The notes: generated by a model not told the origin, from the letters alone. A stretch of DNA of 64,000 nucleotides from Pseudomonas sp. S09G 359 (GCF_002843605.1 NZ_CP025263.1:5919501-5983500); one strand, 5' to 3'. Counted from the stretch's first letter, positions 27,395-36,920 are shown. A program made the numbers and translations.

Positions 27395-28282
27395 ATGCTA
27401 TGGAAAAAAGGCCGACGCAGCGACAACGTGGTGGATGCCCGCGATGACAGTGGCGGTGGTGGTGGCGGCATGCGCTTCGGTGGCGGCAAGGGCCTGAGCC
27501 TCACGGCGATTGTGCTGATCGTGGGTATCGGTTGGCTGACCGGCCAGGACCCGCTGCAGATCCTCGGCCAGTTGACCGGCCAGATGGAGCAGGCGCCCTC
27601 GGTGAGCACGCAATCGCGCCAGGCCCCGCCGGCCAACGATGAGCAAGCCGATTTCGTCCGTGCGGTGCTGGGCGATACCGAAGACACCTGGGGCCAGGTG
27701 TTCCAGGAAAACGGCCTGGCCTACAAGAACCCCAAGCTGATTCTGTTCCGTGGCCGGGTCAATTCCGCCTGCGGTGGCGCCACCTCGGCGAGCGGCCCGT
27801 TTTATTGCCCGGCCGACCAACAGGTGTACCTGGACCTGGATTTCTTCCGCGAAATGTCGCAACGCTTCCAGGCCGCCGGTGACTTCGCCCAGGCCTACGT
27901 AATCGCCCACGAAGTCGGGCACCACGTGCAGACGCTGCTGGGCATCTCGGCCAAGATCCAGGCTGCGCGCCAGCAAGGCCGGCAGATGCAGGGCGACGGC
28001 GGCCTACTGGTACGCCAGGAGCTGCAAGCCGACTGCTTCGCCGGGGTATGGGCCAACCGCGCCCAAAAGCGCCTGAATTGGCTGGAGCCCGGCGATATCG
28101 AGGAAGCACTGAATGCGGCCAACGCCATTGGCGATGACCGTTTGCAGCAACAGGGTCAAGGGCGCGTCGTGCCGGACTCGTTTACCCACGGCACCTCGGC
28201 GCAGCGGGTTCGCTGGTTCAAGACCGGCTTCGCCCAGGGCCAGATCACTCAATGCGACACCTTCACCGCCAAGAGTCTTTAA
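27395..28282 (+). CDS. Neutral zinc metallopeptidase family protein (YpfJ-like)
   Basis: A 295-residue protein of the putative neutral zinc metallopeptidase family (YpfJ of E. coli). It opens with MLWKKGRRSDNVVDARD and a Gly-rich stretch, then a membrane anchor (LTAIVLIVGIGWLTG). The catalytic motif HEVGHH is in YVIAHEVGHHVQTLLG, and the third ligand region is LQADCFAGVWANRA. VNSACGGATSASGPFYCPAD is the conserved cysteine loop of the family. A strong AAGAGGATCG site precedes the start. It directly abuts the next gene. The substrate is unknown. Confidence 0.92.
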   Translation: MLWKKGRRSDNVVDARDDSGGGGGGMRFGGGKGLSLTAIVLIVGIGWLTGQDPLQILGQLTGQMEQAPSVSTQSRQAPPANDEQADFVRAVLGDTEDTWGQVFQENGLAYKNPKLILFRGRVNSACGGATSASGPFYCPADQQVYLDLDFFREMSQRFQAAGDFAQAYVIAHEVGHHVQTLLGISAKIQAARQQGRQMQGDGGLLVRQELQADCFAGVWANRAQKRLNWLEPGDIEEALNAANAIGDDRLQQQGQGRVVPDSFTHGTSAQRVRWFKTGFAQGQITQCDTFTAKSL

Positions 28283-29269
28283 ATGAATAAACGATTGGGA
28301 TTGCTGCTGGGCTTGATGTTGACCTGTTCCACCGCCACCTGGGCCGCCGAGAAAGACCATGGCGTCAAGGTGGTCAGCCCCGATCGTTTTCACCTGGATG
28401 CCGGCGACCTCAGCCTCGGTTTAAGCCAGGACTGGAGCAAACCGCTGCCCCAAGTCACCCGTGCCTTGATCATCGTGCATGGTCGCCTGCGCAATGCGAT
28501 GACCTACCTGGAAAGTGGCGAGCATGCGGCGCAAAACGCCGGGGTGGGTGGTAGTACCCTGGTCATTGCGCCGCAATTTCTCGATGAGTCGGACGTAAAA
28601 CGCGACCATTTGGACAACCAGCTGCTGCGCTGGAAAGCTGATGACTGGATGGCCGGCGAGCCCTCCATCGGCCCCGGCCAAGTCAGCTCCTACGGCGCCC
28701 TCGACCAGATCATCAAGCACCTGGGCAATCGCAAACTGTTCCCGGCGCTGAAAGAAATCGTGGTCGCCGGCCATTCCGGCGGTGGCCAGGTGGTACAGCG
28801 TTTTGCCCTCACCAGCCACGACCACCCGATGCTGCAGACCGAAGGCATCAGCCTGCGCTACGTGGTGGCCAACCCGTCGTCCTACGCCTATTTCACCCCA
28901 CAGCGCCCGGTGAAGTTCGACACCGCCAGTTGCCCGGGCTTCAACGACTGGAAATACGGCATGCAAAACCTGCCGGCCTACGCCAAGGGCCAGAGCGCCG
29001 CGCAGCTTGAGCAGACGTACGTGTCGCGCAACGTCACCTACCTGCTCGGCCAGCAAGACACCGACCCCAACCACCCGGCACTGGATAAAAGCTGCGCCGC
29101 CGAGGCTGAGGGCGCGTATCGCCTGGTGCGTGGGCATAACTATTTTGACTACCTCAAGCAGCGGCATCCGCAGTTGAGCCATCAACTGGTGGAAGTGCCA
29201 GGGGTGGGGCATAACGGGGATGGGATGTTTACCTCGCCAGAGGGGCAGAAGGTACTGTTCGGGAAATAA
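28283..29269 (+). CDS. Secreted alpha/beta hydrolase
   Basis: A 328-residue protein with a signal peptide (MNKRLGLLLGLMLTCSTATW, cut near AA-EKDHG). ALIIVHGRLRNAM holds the oxyanion-type HG region, VVAGHSGGGQVVQRF contains the nucleophile Ser in GHSGG, and VPGVGHNGDGMF near the C terminus provides the His. The start codon comes immediately after the stop of the metallopeptidase, so the two are co-transcribed. The substrate is unknown. A REP pair follows. Confidence 0.82.
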   Translation: MNKRLGLLLGLMLTCSTATWAAEKDHGVKVVSPDRFHLDAGDLSLGLSQDWSKPLPQVTRALIIVHGRLRNAMTYLESGEHAAQNAGVGGSTLVIAPQFLDESDVKRDHLDNQLLRWKADDWMAGEPSIGPGQVSSYGALDQIIKHLGNRKLFPALKEIVVAGHSGGGQVVQRFALTSHDHPMLQTEGISLRYVVANPSSYAYFTPQRPVKFDTASCPGFNDWKYGMQNLPAYAKGQSAAQLEQTYVSRNVTYLLGQQDTDPNHPALDKSCAAEAEGAYRLVRGHNYFDYLKQRHPQLSHQLVEVPGVGHNGDGMFTSPEGQKVLFGK

Positions 29270-29289
29270 CTGGCGAAACCGGATTAAAA

Positions 29290-29395
29290 ATGTGGGAGGG
29301 GCGGTGCGACGATTCGACTTGCCCCCGATAGCGGTGTGTCAGCATCAGATGGGCTGACAGACACACTGCTATCGGGGGCAAGCCCCCTCCCACAT
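29290..29395. repeat. REP pair with 16-base insert in the left arm
   Basis: The left arm reads TGTGGGAGGGG, then CGGTGCGACGATTCGA, then CTTGCCCCCGAT. The normal element has a single G where the 16 bases lie. The right arm is standard. Two further pairs in this window (42491 and 61187) carry the same insert. Confidence 0.93.
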
Positions 29396-29402
29396 GTGAT
29401 CT

Positions 29403-30002
29403 TTATTGTCTGGGCTGGATCATTCGGCGCAGCACCGCACAGTCTCCAGCATGCCAATCCGCCAACTCCGGCCAGGGGTTTTCCGGCAGGTTCACCAGCA
29501 CCGTCTTCGTCCCCGCCGCCCGGCCGCAATCCAGGTCGAAGCGGTAATCGCCCACCATCACCATCTTGCTCGGCGCCACATCCCAGGCCGCAGCCAGTTT
29601 GAGCAGGCCATCCGGGTCCGGCTTGGGCAATGCATCATCACGCCCCAACACATCTTCGACGGCAAAGCAGTCAGCCAGGCCGATGGCTTCCAACGTCACA
29701 TGCGCCAACTCCCGCGCATTACGGGTCAGGATGCCCAGGCGATAACCACGCCCGGCCAGCTCGCGCACCAGCTCCACCGCGCCTGCTGCCGCGACCGAAC
29801 CTAGCGCCAGCTCCCGTTCATGCTCCAGTAACCAGGCATGTTTGGCCGCCGCAATATCCGCCGGCAAGGCGGCGAGGTGCGTGAGGATGTCGTCCTCGGG
29901 GGGAATTTCCAGCGCCACGCGAATGGCCGCAAAGTCATGCACCGCCACCGTGAGGGTGCCGTCCATGTCGAACACCCAGTGTTTAACGTCCGCCAGGCTC
30001 AT
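29403..30002 (-). CDS. HAD superfamily hydrolase (subfamily IA)
   Basis: A 199-residue phosphatase-like protein. Motif I is HWVFDMDGTLTVAVHDF with the nucleophile Asp, motif II GILTRNARELAH, motif III lies around KPDPDGLLKLA and motif IV is MVMVGDYRFDLDCGRAAG. It resembles phosphoglycolate-phosphatase-like enzymes, but the substrate is not clear. The start at 30002 (MSLADVKHW) overlaps the tesB stop by four bases; a longer frame runs into tesB and is rejected. Confidence 0.9.
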   Translation of the reverse strand: MSLADVKHWVFDMDGTLTVAVHDFAAIRVALEIPPEDDILTHLAALPADIAAAKHAWLLEHERELALGSVAAAGAVELVRELAGRGYRLGILTRNARELAHVTLEAIGLADCFAVEDVLGRDDALPKPDPDGLLKLAAAWDVAPSKMVMVGDYRFDLDCGRAAGTKTVLVNLPENPWPELADWHAGDCAVLRRMIQPRQ

Positions 30003-30868
30003 GCCCAATCCTTGCGATGGCGGATCAGCCCTTCCTGGGTCACCGAAGCCACCAGTTGCCCGGCGCGGTTGTACACGCTGCCACGGGAGAACCCACGGGA
30101 ATTGCCGGCCCATGGGCTGTCCATGGCGTAGAGCAACCAGTCATCGGCGCGCAGGTCGGCGTGGAACCACAGCGCATGGTCGAGGCTGGCCACCTGCATA
30201 TCTTTCTGCCACACGGTCTTGCCATGGGGCAGCAGCGAGGTGGTCAGCAGGCCGAAGTCGGAGGCGTAGGCCAACAGGTATTTATGCAGCGCCGGCGCAT
30301 CCGCCAGGGCGCCGTCGGCACGAAACCACACGTACTTGACCGGGTCGGAGGGCTGCGGGTTGAACGGGTCTTTCTCGGTCACCGGGCGCACTTCGATCGG
30401 CTTGGGGCACAGCAGCTTGTCGCGCATGTGCTCGGGGATCAGGTGCGCACGTTGCTGGGTCAGCTCCAGCTCCGACGGCAGGTTTTCCGGGCCGACCACC
30501 ACGGGCATGGTGGTCTGGTGCTCGAAGCCGACTTCGTCGTACTGGAACGAGGTGGTGCAGGTGAAAATCGGGTGGCCCTTCTGGATCGCGGTGACCCGGC
30601 GGGTGCTGAAACTGCCGCCATCACGCACGCGGTCGACCGAATACACCACCGGCAATTGTGCATCGCCAGGGCGCAGGAAATAACCGTGCAGGGAATGCAC
30701 GTGCCGCGCTTCTTCTACGGTCTGGCTGGCGGCCGACAGCGACTGGCCGAGCACTTGGCCGCCGAACAGTTGGCGAAAACCCAGGTCCTGGCTGCGGCCG
30801 CGAAAGAGGTTTTCCTCGATCGGTTCCAGGGTCAGCAAGTCCACCAGATCTTCCAATACTTGGCTCAT
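29999..30868 (-). CDS. tesB: Acyl-CoA thioesterase II
   Basis: A 289-residue double-hotdog thioesterase that hydrolyses medium- and long-chain acyl-CoA. Start MSQVLEDLVDLLTLEPIEEN is the usual N terminus. Domain one includes FGGQVLGQSLSAASQTV and VHSLHGYFLRPGD; domain two holds SLDHALWFHADLRADDWLLY with the conserved Asp and SRGFSRGSVYNRAGQLVASV. It heads a two-gene unit with the HAD hydrolase. Confidence 0.95.
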   Translation of the reverse strand: MSQVLEDLVDLLTLEPIEENLFRGRSQDLGFRQLFGGQVLGQSLSAASQTVEEARHVHSLHGYFLRPGDAQLPVVYSVDRVRDGGSFSTRRVTAIQKGHPIFTCTTSFQYDEVGFEHQTTMPVVVGPENLPSELELTQQRAHLIPEHMRDKLLCPKPIEVRPVTEKDPFNPQPSDPVKYVWFRADGALADAPALHKYLLAYASDFGLLTTSLLPHGKTVWQKDMQVASLDHALWFHADLRADDWLLYAMDSPWAGNSRGFSRGSVYNRAGQLVASVTQEGLIRHRKDWA

Positions 30869-30911
30869 AGAGCAACTCCTAAAATCTATTCTATGGGGCA
30901 TTCCGGGCTGC

Positions 30912-31481
30912 TTATCCGTGCAGCGTGTCCAACCATTGGGCGCGGGTGATGCGGTACAAAACGTGAGGCCGCAGCGGGTCATCGGCTGCGACCTTGGGGT
31001 GTTCAAAATCTGCCAAGGGATCGTAATGCATCCCGATGGCCTGCATGACTTTTTGTGATGGCAGATTGGCCTCGGTGGTGAAGGCAACGATTTCATCCAG
31101 TTGCAGGCGGTCGAAACCACAGCGCAGTGCGGTCCAGGCCGCCTCACTGGCGTAACCCAGGCCCCAATGTTCGCGGGCCAGGCGCCAGCCGATTTCCACC
31201 GCCGGGGTAAAGCCGGCTTCAAAGCTGACATTCTGCAGCCCGGTCAGGCCGATGAACTCACCGGTGTCCTTGCGCTGCAAGGCCCACAGGCCAAAGCCGT
31301 ATTCGGCGAAGTGACCACGGATGCGGCCGATCAACGCGGCGCTTTCCAGGTGGCTCAATTTGGCCGGGAAATAGCGCATCACCTGTGGGTCGGCGCACAT
31401 GCGCGCAAATTCCAGCAGGTCGCCGTCGCGCCATTGGCGCAACACCAGGCGTGCGCTTTCCAGTTCGAGTATCGGCTCCAT
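30912..31481 (-). CDS. GNAT family N-acetyltransferase (RimJ/RimL type)
   Basis: A 189-residue acetyltransferase. LESARLVLRQWRDGDLLEFA is the typical RimJ/RimL start, EIGWRLAREHWGLGYASEAA the acetyl-CoA pyrophosphate-binding loop (motif A), and ANLPSQKVMQAIGM the following helix. The ATG at 31481 is favoured over an in-frame start 90 bases upstream that would overlap the divergent gene. The acceptor, a protein N terminus or a small amine, is unknown. It lies 43 bases upstream of tesB. Confidence 0.88.
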   Translation of the reverse strand: MEPILELESARLVLRQWRDGDLLEFARMCADPQVMRYFPAKLSHLESAALIGRIRGHFAEYGFGLWALQRKDTGEFIGLTGLQNVSFEAGFTPAVEIGWRLAREHWGLGYASEAAWTALRCGFDRLQLDEIVAFTTEANLPSQKVMQAIGMHYDPLADFEHPKVAADDPLRPHVLYRITRAQWLDTLHG

Positions 31482-31569
31482 GGGTCCCCTTCCTTGCCCT
31501 GTGAGTGCGGCCTGTGAGTGAGTGTACAGCGCTGTTAAGATCCGTCGCAGGTTCCCGTCAGAAAATCCC

Positions 31570-32490
31570 ATGCCTTTGCCATTGATCTATCACGATGACT
31601 ACAGCCCCGAGTTCCCGGCGGACCACCGGTTCCCCATGGACAAGTTTCGCCTGCTGCGCGACCACCTGGTAGACAGCGGCCTGACGCAAGAACGCCACTT
31701 GCTGCGCCCCGAGCTCTGCCCAGCGGAGATTCTGGCGCTGGCTCATGAACCTGGGTATATCGCCCGCTACATGAGTGGCGAACTGTCCCGCGAGGACCAA
31801 CGCCGCCTCGGCCTGCCTTGGAGCGAGGCCCTGGCGCGGCGCACCGTGCGCGCGGTGGGCGGCTCGATCCTCGCGGCCGAGCAGGCGCTGGAACACGGGC
31901 TGGCCTGCCATCTCGCAGGCGGCACCCACCACGCCCACTACGACTACCCGGCGGGCTTTTGCATCTTCAACGACCTGGCGGTGATCAGCCGCTACCTGCT
32001 GGAAAGCGGGCGGGTCAACCGCGTGTTGATCTTCGACTGCGACGTGCACCAGGGCGACGGCACCGCGCGCATCCTCCACGACACGCCGGACGCCATCACC
32101 GTGTCGCTGCACTGCGAAAAGAACTTCCCCGCGCGCAAGGCCCAAAGCGACTGGGACATCCCGCTGCCCATGGGCATGGGCGATGCCGACTACCTCAAGG
32201 TGGTAGACGACGCCCTCAACTACCTGCTGCCGCTGTACCAGCCCGACCTGGTGCTGTACGACGCCGGCGTCGATGTGCACAAGGACGACGCCCTCGGTTA
32301 CCTCAAGCTGACAGACGCAGGCGTTGCCGCCCGTGATGAAAGCGTGATGCGCCATTGCCTGGGCCGCGACATCCCGGTAATGGGCGTGATCGGCGGCGGC
32401 TACAGCAAGGACCGCCCTGCCCTGGCCCGCCGCCACGGCATCCTGCACCACAGTGCGCAACGGGTGTGGGCGTCATCAGGTTGTCATTGA
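31570..32490 (+). CDS. Histone deacetylase-like amidohydrolase
   Basis: A 306-residue zinc-dependent deacetylase-fold enzyme similar to class IV/bacterial HDAC proteins. LAGGTHHAHYDYPAGFCIFN contains the catalytic His pair, LIFDCDVHQGDGTARIL the Asp and His zinc ligands, VLYDAGVDVHKDDALG the last Asp, and MGVIGGGYSKD the C-terminal Tyr loop. The ATG at 31570 (MPLPLIYHDDYSPEF) is chosen over one 48 bases upstream. Bacteria lack histones, so the substrate is likely an acetylated protein or polyamine; this is family knowledge only. Confidence 0.92.
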   Translation: MPLPLIYHDDYSPEFPADHRFPMDKFRLLRDHLVDSGLTQERHLLRPELCPAEILALAHEPGYIARYMSGELSREDQRRLGLPWSEALARRTVRAVGGSILAAEQALEHGLACHLAGGTHHAHYDYPAGFCIFNDLAVISRYLLESGRVNRVLIFDCDVHQGDGTARILHDTPDAITVSLHCEKNFPARKAQSDWDIPLPMGMGDADYLKVVDDALNYLLPLYQPDLVLYDAGVDVHKDDALGYLKLTDAGVAARDESVMRHCLGRDIPVMGVIGGGYSKDRPALARRHGILHHSAQRVWASSGCH

Positions 32491-32659
32491 AGTGTGGGCT
32501 TTACCCACAATGCCTGTGGAACCACCTGTGGATAACTTGAGCGTAAGGGTCTGAAAGCGTTTAGCCGTAAGGCCTGTAGGAAAGTGTACGTTTTTTGATC
32601 AGGCAGCCACGCCGTCGTCGGGTAGAATGTTCGGCCTATTAAATGACCGTAGCCCAACC

Positions 32660-33886
32660 ATGCCCCAGACCCCTCCTCCACACGTCACTATTATCGGCGG
32701 CGGCCCAGCCGGGCTAATGGCCGCTGAAGTCTTGAGCCTGGCGGGCGTGCGGGTAGACCTGTATGACGGCATGCCCTCAGTGGGCCGCAAGTTCCTGCTG
32801 GCGGGCGTGGGCGGCATGAACATCACCCATTCCGAAGCCTACCCGGCGTTCCTGTCGCGCTACGCCGAACGCGCGCCGCAAATGGCGCCGTTGCTGCGTA
32901 GCTTTGGTGCCGAAGCATTGTGCGAATGGATCCATGGGTTGGGGATCGAGACCTTTATCGGTACCTCCGGTCGGGTGTTTCCTACCGACATGAAAGCCGC
33001 TCCCCTGTTGCGTGCCTGGCTCAAGCGCCTGCGCGACCAAGGCGTGGTTATCCACACCCGTCATCGATGGACCGGCTGGAATGCCGAGGGTGACTTACTT
33101 ATCCACAGCCCGGAAGGCGAAATAACTATCCACAGTGATGCAGTACTGCTGGCTTTGGGTGGTGGCAGTTGGTCGCGCCTGGGCTCGGATGGCGCCTGGC
33201 TCAAGCTGCTGGAAGATAAAGGCGTGCCCTACGCCCGGCTGCAACCGAGTAACTGTGGCTTCGAGGTGTCGGCCTGGAGCGAACTGATGGTCAGCAAATT
33301 CGCCGGTGCGCCGTTGAAAAACGTCGCCATCGGGCTGGGCGACGACAAGCCCCGGCTCGGCGAATGCGTGGTCACCGCCCTCGGCATCGAAGGCAGCCTG
33401 ATCTACGCGCTGTCGGCGCCGATTCGTGAGGCGATCAACCGCGATGGCGCCGCCACGGTGCATATCGACCTGTTGCCGAGCAAGCCGCTGGACAAGGTCC
33501 AGGCGGCACTGGCCAAGCCGCGTGGCTCGCGCTCGATGAGCAAGCATTTGCACAGCCAGTTGGGTTTGGATGGGGTCAAGGCTGCGTTGCTGCGCGAGCT
33601 GGCACCGGCGGAGCACTTCAATGATCCGGCGCAATTGGCGGTGGATATAAAGGCGCTGCCACTGACACTGGTGAAGACGCGGCCGATGGATGAGGCGATC
33701 AGCACCGCCGGCGGCGTGCCGTTTGAGGCGCTGGATGAGCGCTTGATGCTCAAGCAGTTGCCGGGAGTGTTCTGTGCGGGGGAGATGCTGGATTGGGAAG
33801 CGCCGACGGGGGGGTATTTGCTGACGGGGTGTTTTGCCAGTGGCAGGGCGGCTGGGCGGGGGTTGTTGGAGTGGCTTAAGGGCTGA
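32660..33886 (+). CDS. TIGR03862/HI0933-type flavoprotein
   Basis: A 408-residue FAD protein of the HI0933/YhiN-like family. VTIIGGGPAGLMAAEVLSLA is the Rossmann dinucleotide motif at residues 9-28, MPSVGRKFLLAGVGGMNITH the conserved second motif, and LDWEAPTGGYLLTGCFASGR the C-terminal FAD contact. The gene stands alone; the reaction is unknown. Its ATG at 32660 is the second in-frame start, next to the conserved core. A 33-base longer version is possible. Confidence 0.9.
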   Translation: MPQTPPPHVTIIGGGPAGLMAAEVLSLAGVRVDLYDGMPSVGRKFLLAGVGGMNITHSEAYPAFLSRYAERAPQMAPLLRSFGAEALCEWIHGLGIETFIGTSGRVFPTDMKAAPLLRAWLKRLRDQGVVIHTRHRWTGWNAEGDLLIHSPEGEITIHSDAVLLALGGGSWSRLGSDGAWLKLLEDKGVPYARLQPSNCGFEVSAWSELMVSKFAGAPLKNVAIGLGDDKPRLGECVVTALGIEGSLIYALSAPIREAINRDGAATVHIDLLPSKPLDKVQAALAKPRGSRSMSKHLHSQLGLDGVKAALLRELAPAEHFNDPAQLAVDIKALPLTLVKTRPMDEAISTAGGVPFEALDERLMLKQLPGVFCAGEMLDWEAPTGGYLLTGCFASGRAAGRGLLEWLKG

Positions 33887-33907
33887 GATTTTGTGGTGAA
33901 TTCAAGG

Positions 33908-33990
33908 CCGCCATCGGGGGCAAACCCCCTCCCACAATTTTGACCGTGTGAACCCGATCAAATGTGGGAGGGGGCTTGCCCCCGATAGGG
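33908..33990. repeat. REP pair, outward-facing
   Basis: Here the order is reversed: CCGCCATCGGGGGCAAACCC comes first and TGTGGGAGGGGGCTTGCCCC second, about 26 bases apart, so the TGTGGG ends face each other. The first copy has one change (CAAACC for CAAGCC). It separates the flavoprotein from convergent rhlE. Confidence 0.92.
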
Positions 33991-34010
33991 CCATCAGCCA
34001 CACCAAAAAA

Positions 34011-35345
34011 TCACTTCTTCTTACGCGGCCCAGTATTAAACACCGGCACCTTACGCACCGGCTTGATCGACGGCTCCACCGGCGCCGATTCCCCGCTGTC
34101 CACCCACTTACCGAGGTTGCGCTTACCGCCACCCCCGGATGTTTTAGGCTTCTTCGGCTTTTTCGGCTTCTTCACCACCTGCCCGCTGGCGTCGGTTTCC
34201 GGCACGCGGTGTTCCGGCTCGAAGTCCTGCTCCATGTGGCGGGTCAATGTCTGACGCGTCAGCATCTCAATGGCCGACAGCATGTTCACCTCATCGGCAC
34301 ACACCAGGGAAATCGCCTCACCGGTGTTACCCGCACGCCCGGTACGGCCGATACGGTGGATGTAGTCCTCGGCCACAATCGGCAGGTCAAAGTTGACTAC
34401 CATCGGCAGGTCTTCGATATCCAGGCCACGGGCCGCCACGTCGGTGGCCACCAGGATCTGCACTTCGCTGCTCTTGAAGCGGTCCAGCGCGCGTTGGCGC
34501 GTGGCCTGGGGTTTGTCGCCATGGATGCCGTCGGCGTTGATGCCCAGGCCCTGCAACTTATCCACCAGCGCGTCCACGCCGTTACGGGTCTTGGCGAACA
34601 CCAGCACCTGCTTCCAGCGGCCTTTGCGCATCAGGTGCACAAACAGCTCGGCCTTGCGCTTCTTGTCTACCGGCACCACCCATTGCTTCACGGTGTTGGC
34701 GGCGACGTTGCGCGGGCTGACTTCAATGCTCAGCGGGTCGTTGAGCATCTGCCCGGCCAGCACGCGGATGTCATCGGAGAAGGTCGCGGAGAACAGCAGG
34801 GTCTGACGCTTTTTCGGCAGCATGCGGTAGATGTTCGCCAGCTCTTCGGAAAAGCCCAGGTCGAGCATGCGGTCGGCTTCGTCGAGCACCAGGGTTTGCA
34901 GCTGGTTGAGTTTCAGCGCGTTCTGGCGGAACAGGTCGATCAGGCGGCCAGGGGTGGCGACCAGGATGTCGACACCCTTGCGCAGCTTCATCATCTGCGG
35001 GTTGATGCTCACGCCGCCGTACACCGCGTAGGTGGTCAACGGCAGGTGTTGGGCGTATTCGGCGACGCTGGCGTGAACCTGCTCGGCCAGCTCGCGGGTG
35101 GGGCACAGGATCAGCGCGCGCGCCGAGTTGGCGGCGACTTTCGGCCCTTCCATCGTCAGCAGTTGCAGCAGCGGCAGTGCGAAACCGGCAGTCTTGCCGG
35201 TGCCAGTCTGGGCCGCGGCCATCAGGTCGCGACCGGCCAGCACCGCCGGAATCGCTTGCGCCTGCACCGGCGTCGGGGTCTGGTAGCCAAGCGTCTCAAG
35301 GGCGCGCAGCAAGGGTTCGATCAGGCCAAGGGTGGCGAAAGTCAT
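34011..35345 (-). CDS. rhlE: DEAD-box ATP-dependent RNA helicase, RhlE type
   Basis: A 444-residue RNA helicase. The N terminus MTFATLGLIEPLLRALETLG with the Q-motif (GYQTPTPVQAQAIP) leads to motif I AAQTGTGKTAGF, motif II LVLDEADRMLD, motif III LFSATFS, motif IV region LVFAKTRNGVD, motif V ATDVAARGLDIEDLP and motif VI YIHRIGRTGRAG. The C-terminal 75 residues are a basic tail with KKPKKPKKPK that should bind RNA. RhlE proteins act in RNA turnover and ribosome assembly. The neighbouring DMT gene is on the same strand, 49 bases upstream. Confidence 0.92.
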   Translation of the reverse strand: MTFATLGLIEPLLRALETLGYQTPTPVQAQAIPAVLAGRDLMAAAQTGTGKTAGFALPLLQLLTMEGPKVAANSARALILCPTRELAEQVHASVAEYAQHLPLTTYAVYGGVSINPQMMKLRKGVDILVATPGRLIDLFRQNALKLNQLQTLVLDEADRMLDLGFSEELANIYRMLPKKRQTLLFSATFSDDIRVLAGQMLNDPLSIEVSPRNVAANTVKQWVVPVDKKRKAELFVHLMRKGRWKQVLVFAKTRNGVDALVDKLQGLGINADGIHGDKPQATRQRALDRFKSSEVQILVATDVAARGLDIEDLPMVVNFDLPIVAEDYIHRIGRTGRAGNTGEAISLVCADEVNMLSAIEMLTRQTLTRHMEQDFEPEHRVPETDASGQVVKKPKKPKKPKTSGGGGKRNLGKWVDSGESAPVEPSIKPVRKVPVFNTGPRKKK

Positions 35346-35394
35346 GTAGTTACCGTAGGGAAAATTCGGCGCACAGCGCGTAATGCGCGGCAGT

Positions 35395-36291
35395 TTACCT
35401 TATTTCCGGCTTGGGCTTGCGCCACTGGGGCAGGCTGATCAGCAGTACCGCGCTGATGATCACCAGCATCGCCAGGGATTCTTCCAGGCCGATGGTCTCG
35501 CCGATAAACACAATCCCCAGCAACACCGCCACCGCCGGGTTGACGTAGGCATAGCTGGTCGCCGCCGCCGGGCGTACGTGCTTGAGCAGGTACATATAGG
35601 CATTGAAGGCGATGATCGAGCCGAACACCGCCAGGTAGGCCAGGGCCAACCAACCTTCCAGCGGCGGCATCGCTTGCAGATGCTCACCGGTGAGCAGGCT
35701 GGCGAGCAACAGCGTGACACCGGCCACCAGCATTTCCGCCGCGCTGGCCATGGCGCCCGGCGGCAGCGGCAGGCGCCGGCTCCACACCGAGCCAAACGCC
35801 CACGAAGCCGCGGCGAACAGCAGCAACGCCGCGCCCATCGGGCTCGATTGCAAGGTGCTGCCCATATTCAACATGGCAATGCCGACCATGCCCAAAATAA
35901 CCCCGGCCCATTCCAGCCGGGTATTGCGCGCGCCCCAGAAGTAGCCACACAGCAAGGTAAACAGCGGCACCGTCGCCACCGCCAGCGCCGCCACGCCGGA
36001 CGACACCCCCGTATGCTCGGCCACACTCACCGCACCGTTACCGAAAGTCAGCAGCAAAATGCCGATCTTGGCTGCAGCCTTCCACTGCTCCCAGGTCGGC
36101 GCAGGGGCCCCACGCCAGCGCAAAAAGCCATACATCGCCGCACCCGCCAGCAAAAAGCGAATCCCGCCCAGCATCAGCGGCGGCCAGTACTCCACGCCGA
36201 TGCGGATCACCAGGTAGGTGGACCCCCAAATCACATACAACGCAAAAAAGGCAGCGATCAACGGTAAGGGAAAACGACGTGGGCCAGGCAT
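35395..36291 (-). CDS. DMT superfamily (EamA/YedA-like) transporter
   Basis: A 298-residue ten-helix transporter. LIAAFFALYVIWGSTYLVIR at the N terminus and GIRFLLAGAAMYGFLRWRG are YedA/RhaT-like marks; GVSSGVAALAVATVPLFTLL ends the first repeat and AATSYAYVNPAVAVLLGIVF the second. It is divergent from an Lrp-type regulator 162 bases away, an arrangement typical of amino-acid exporters under that regulator. The substrate is unknown. Confidence 0.9.
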   Translation of the reverse strand: MPGPRRFPLPLIAAFFALYVIWGSTYLVIRIGVEYWPPLMLGGIRFLLAGAAMYGFLRWRGAPAPTWEQWKAAAKIGILLLTFGNGAVSVAEHTGVSSGVAALAVATVPLFTLLCGYFWGARNTRLEWAGVILGMVGIAMLNMGSTLQSSPMGAALLLFAAASWAFGSVWSRRLPLPPGAMASAAEMLVAGVTLLLASLLTGEHLQAMPPLEGWLALAYLAVFGSIIAFNAYMYLLKHVRPAAATSYAYVNPAVAVLLGIVFIGETIGLEESLAMLVIISAVLLISLPQWRKPKPEIR

Positions 36292-36452
36292 TGGGCGGCT
36301 CTAAGGCAGGTATAAGAGATGCTTATTCTAAAAAGACAGGTCCTTATACATAAGTTACAAAACCTGTTTAAACCGCCAGTACACTTTTCAAAGCATGGTT
36401 ATGAGGGCTATAAACCGTTGTTTCGAAAGCCACGCGCTACTGGAGCCTTATC

Positions 36453-36914
36453 ATGGACAAATACGACCGCATGCTCCTCAGCGCCCTGCTCGAAGACGGC
36501 CGCGCGTCCTATGCGCAACTGGCCCGCAAGGTAAACCTCTCCGCGCCCGCCGTGGCGGAACGCGTGGCCAAGCTGGAGGCCAGCGGGGTGATCACCGGGT
36601 ACCAGGCCAAGGTGGATTTATCCAAAGTGGGGTTGCCGATCCAATGCGTGATTGAGTTGCGCCTGACCAACCATGGCAGCCAGAAAGTGTATGACGCCCT
36701 GGCGGAAATCCCCGAACTGACCGAATGCCATCGGGTAACCGGTGATCCATGCGTGATCATGCAAGCGGCGGTGGGCTCGATGCCGGAACTGGAGAACTTG
36801 ATTAACCGGGTGGCGAAGTTTGGGTTCAGCAAGACGTCGATCATCTTGTCGAGCGCGATAGAACGGCGGGTGCCGTTGGGGCAGTTGGCGGGCAATGGGA
36901 AAAGTGCTGGCTGA
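36453..36914 (+). CDS. Lrp/AsnC family transcriptional regulator
   Basis: A 153-residue regulator. DKYDRMLLSALLEDGRASYA and LARKVNLSAPAVAERVAKLE form the winged helix-turn-helix, and VIELRLTNHGSQKVYDALAE to VIMQAAVGSMPELENLINRV is the RAM effector-binding domain. Such proteins sense amino acids and form octamers. It probably controls the divergent DMT transporter at 35395-36291. Two REP elements follow. Confidence 0.92.
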   Translation: MDKYDRMLLSALLEDGRASYAQLARKVNLSAPAVAERVAKLEASGVITGYQAKVDLSKVGLPIQCVIELRLTNHGSQKVYDALAEIPELTECHRVTGDPCVIMQAAVGSMPELENLINRVAKFGFSKTSIILSSAIERRVPLGQLAGNGKSAG

Positions 36915-36920
36915 CCCACC

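Noticed and set aside
30869..31231. N-terminal extension of tesB
   Set aside because: It lies over the GNAT gene in another frame and does not match the thioesterase family, whose start at 30868 is clear.
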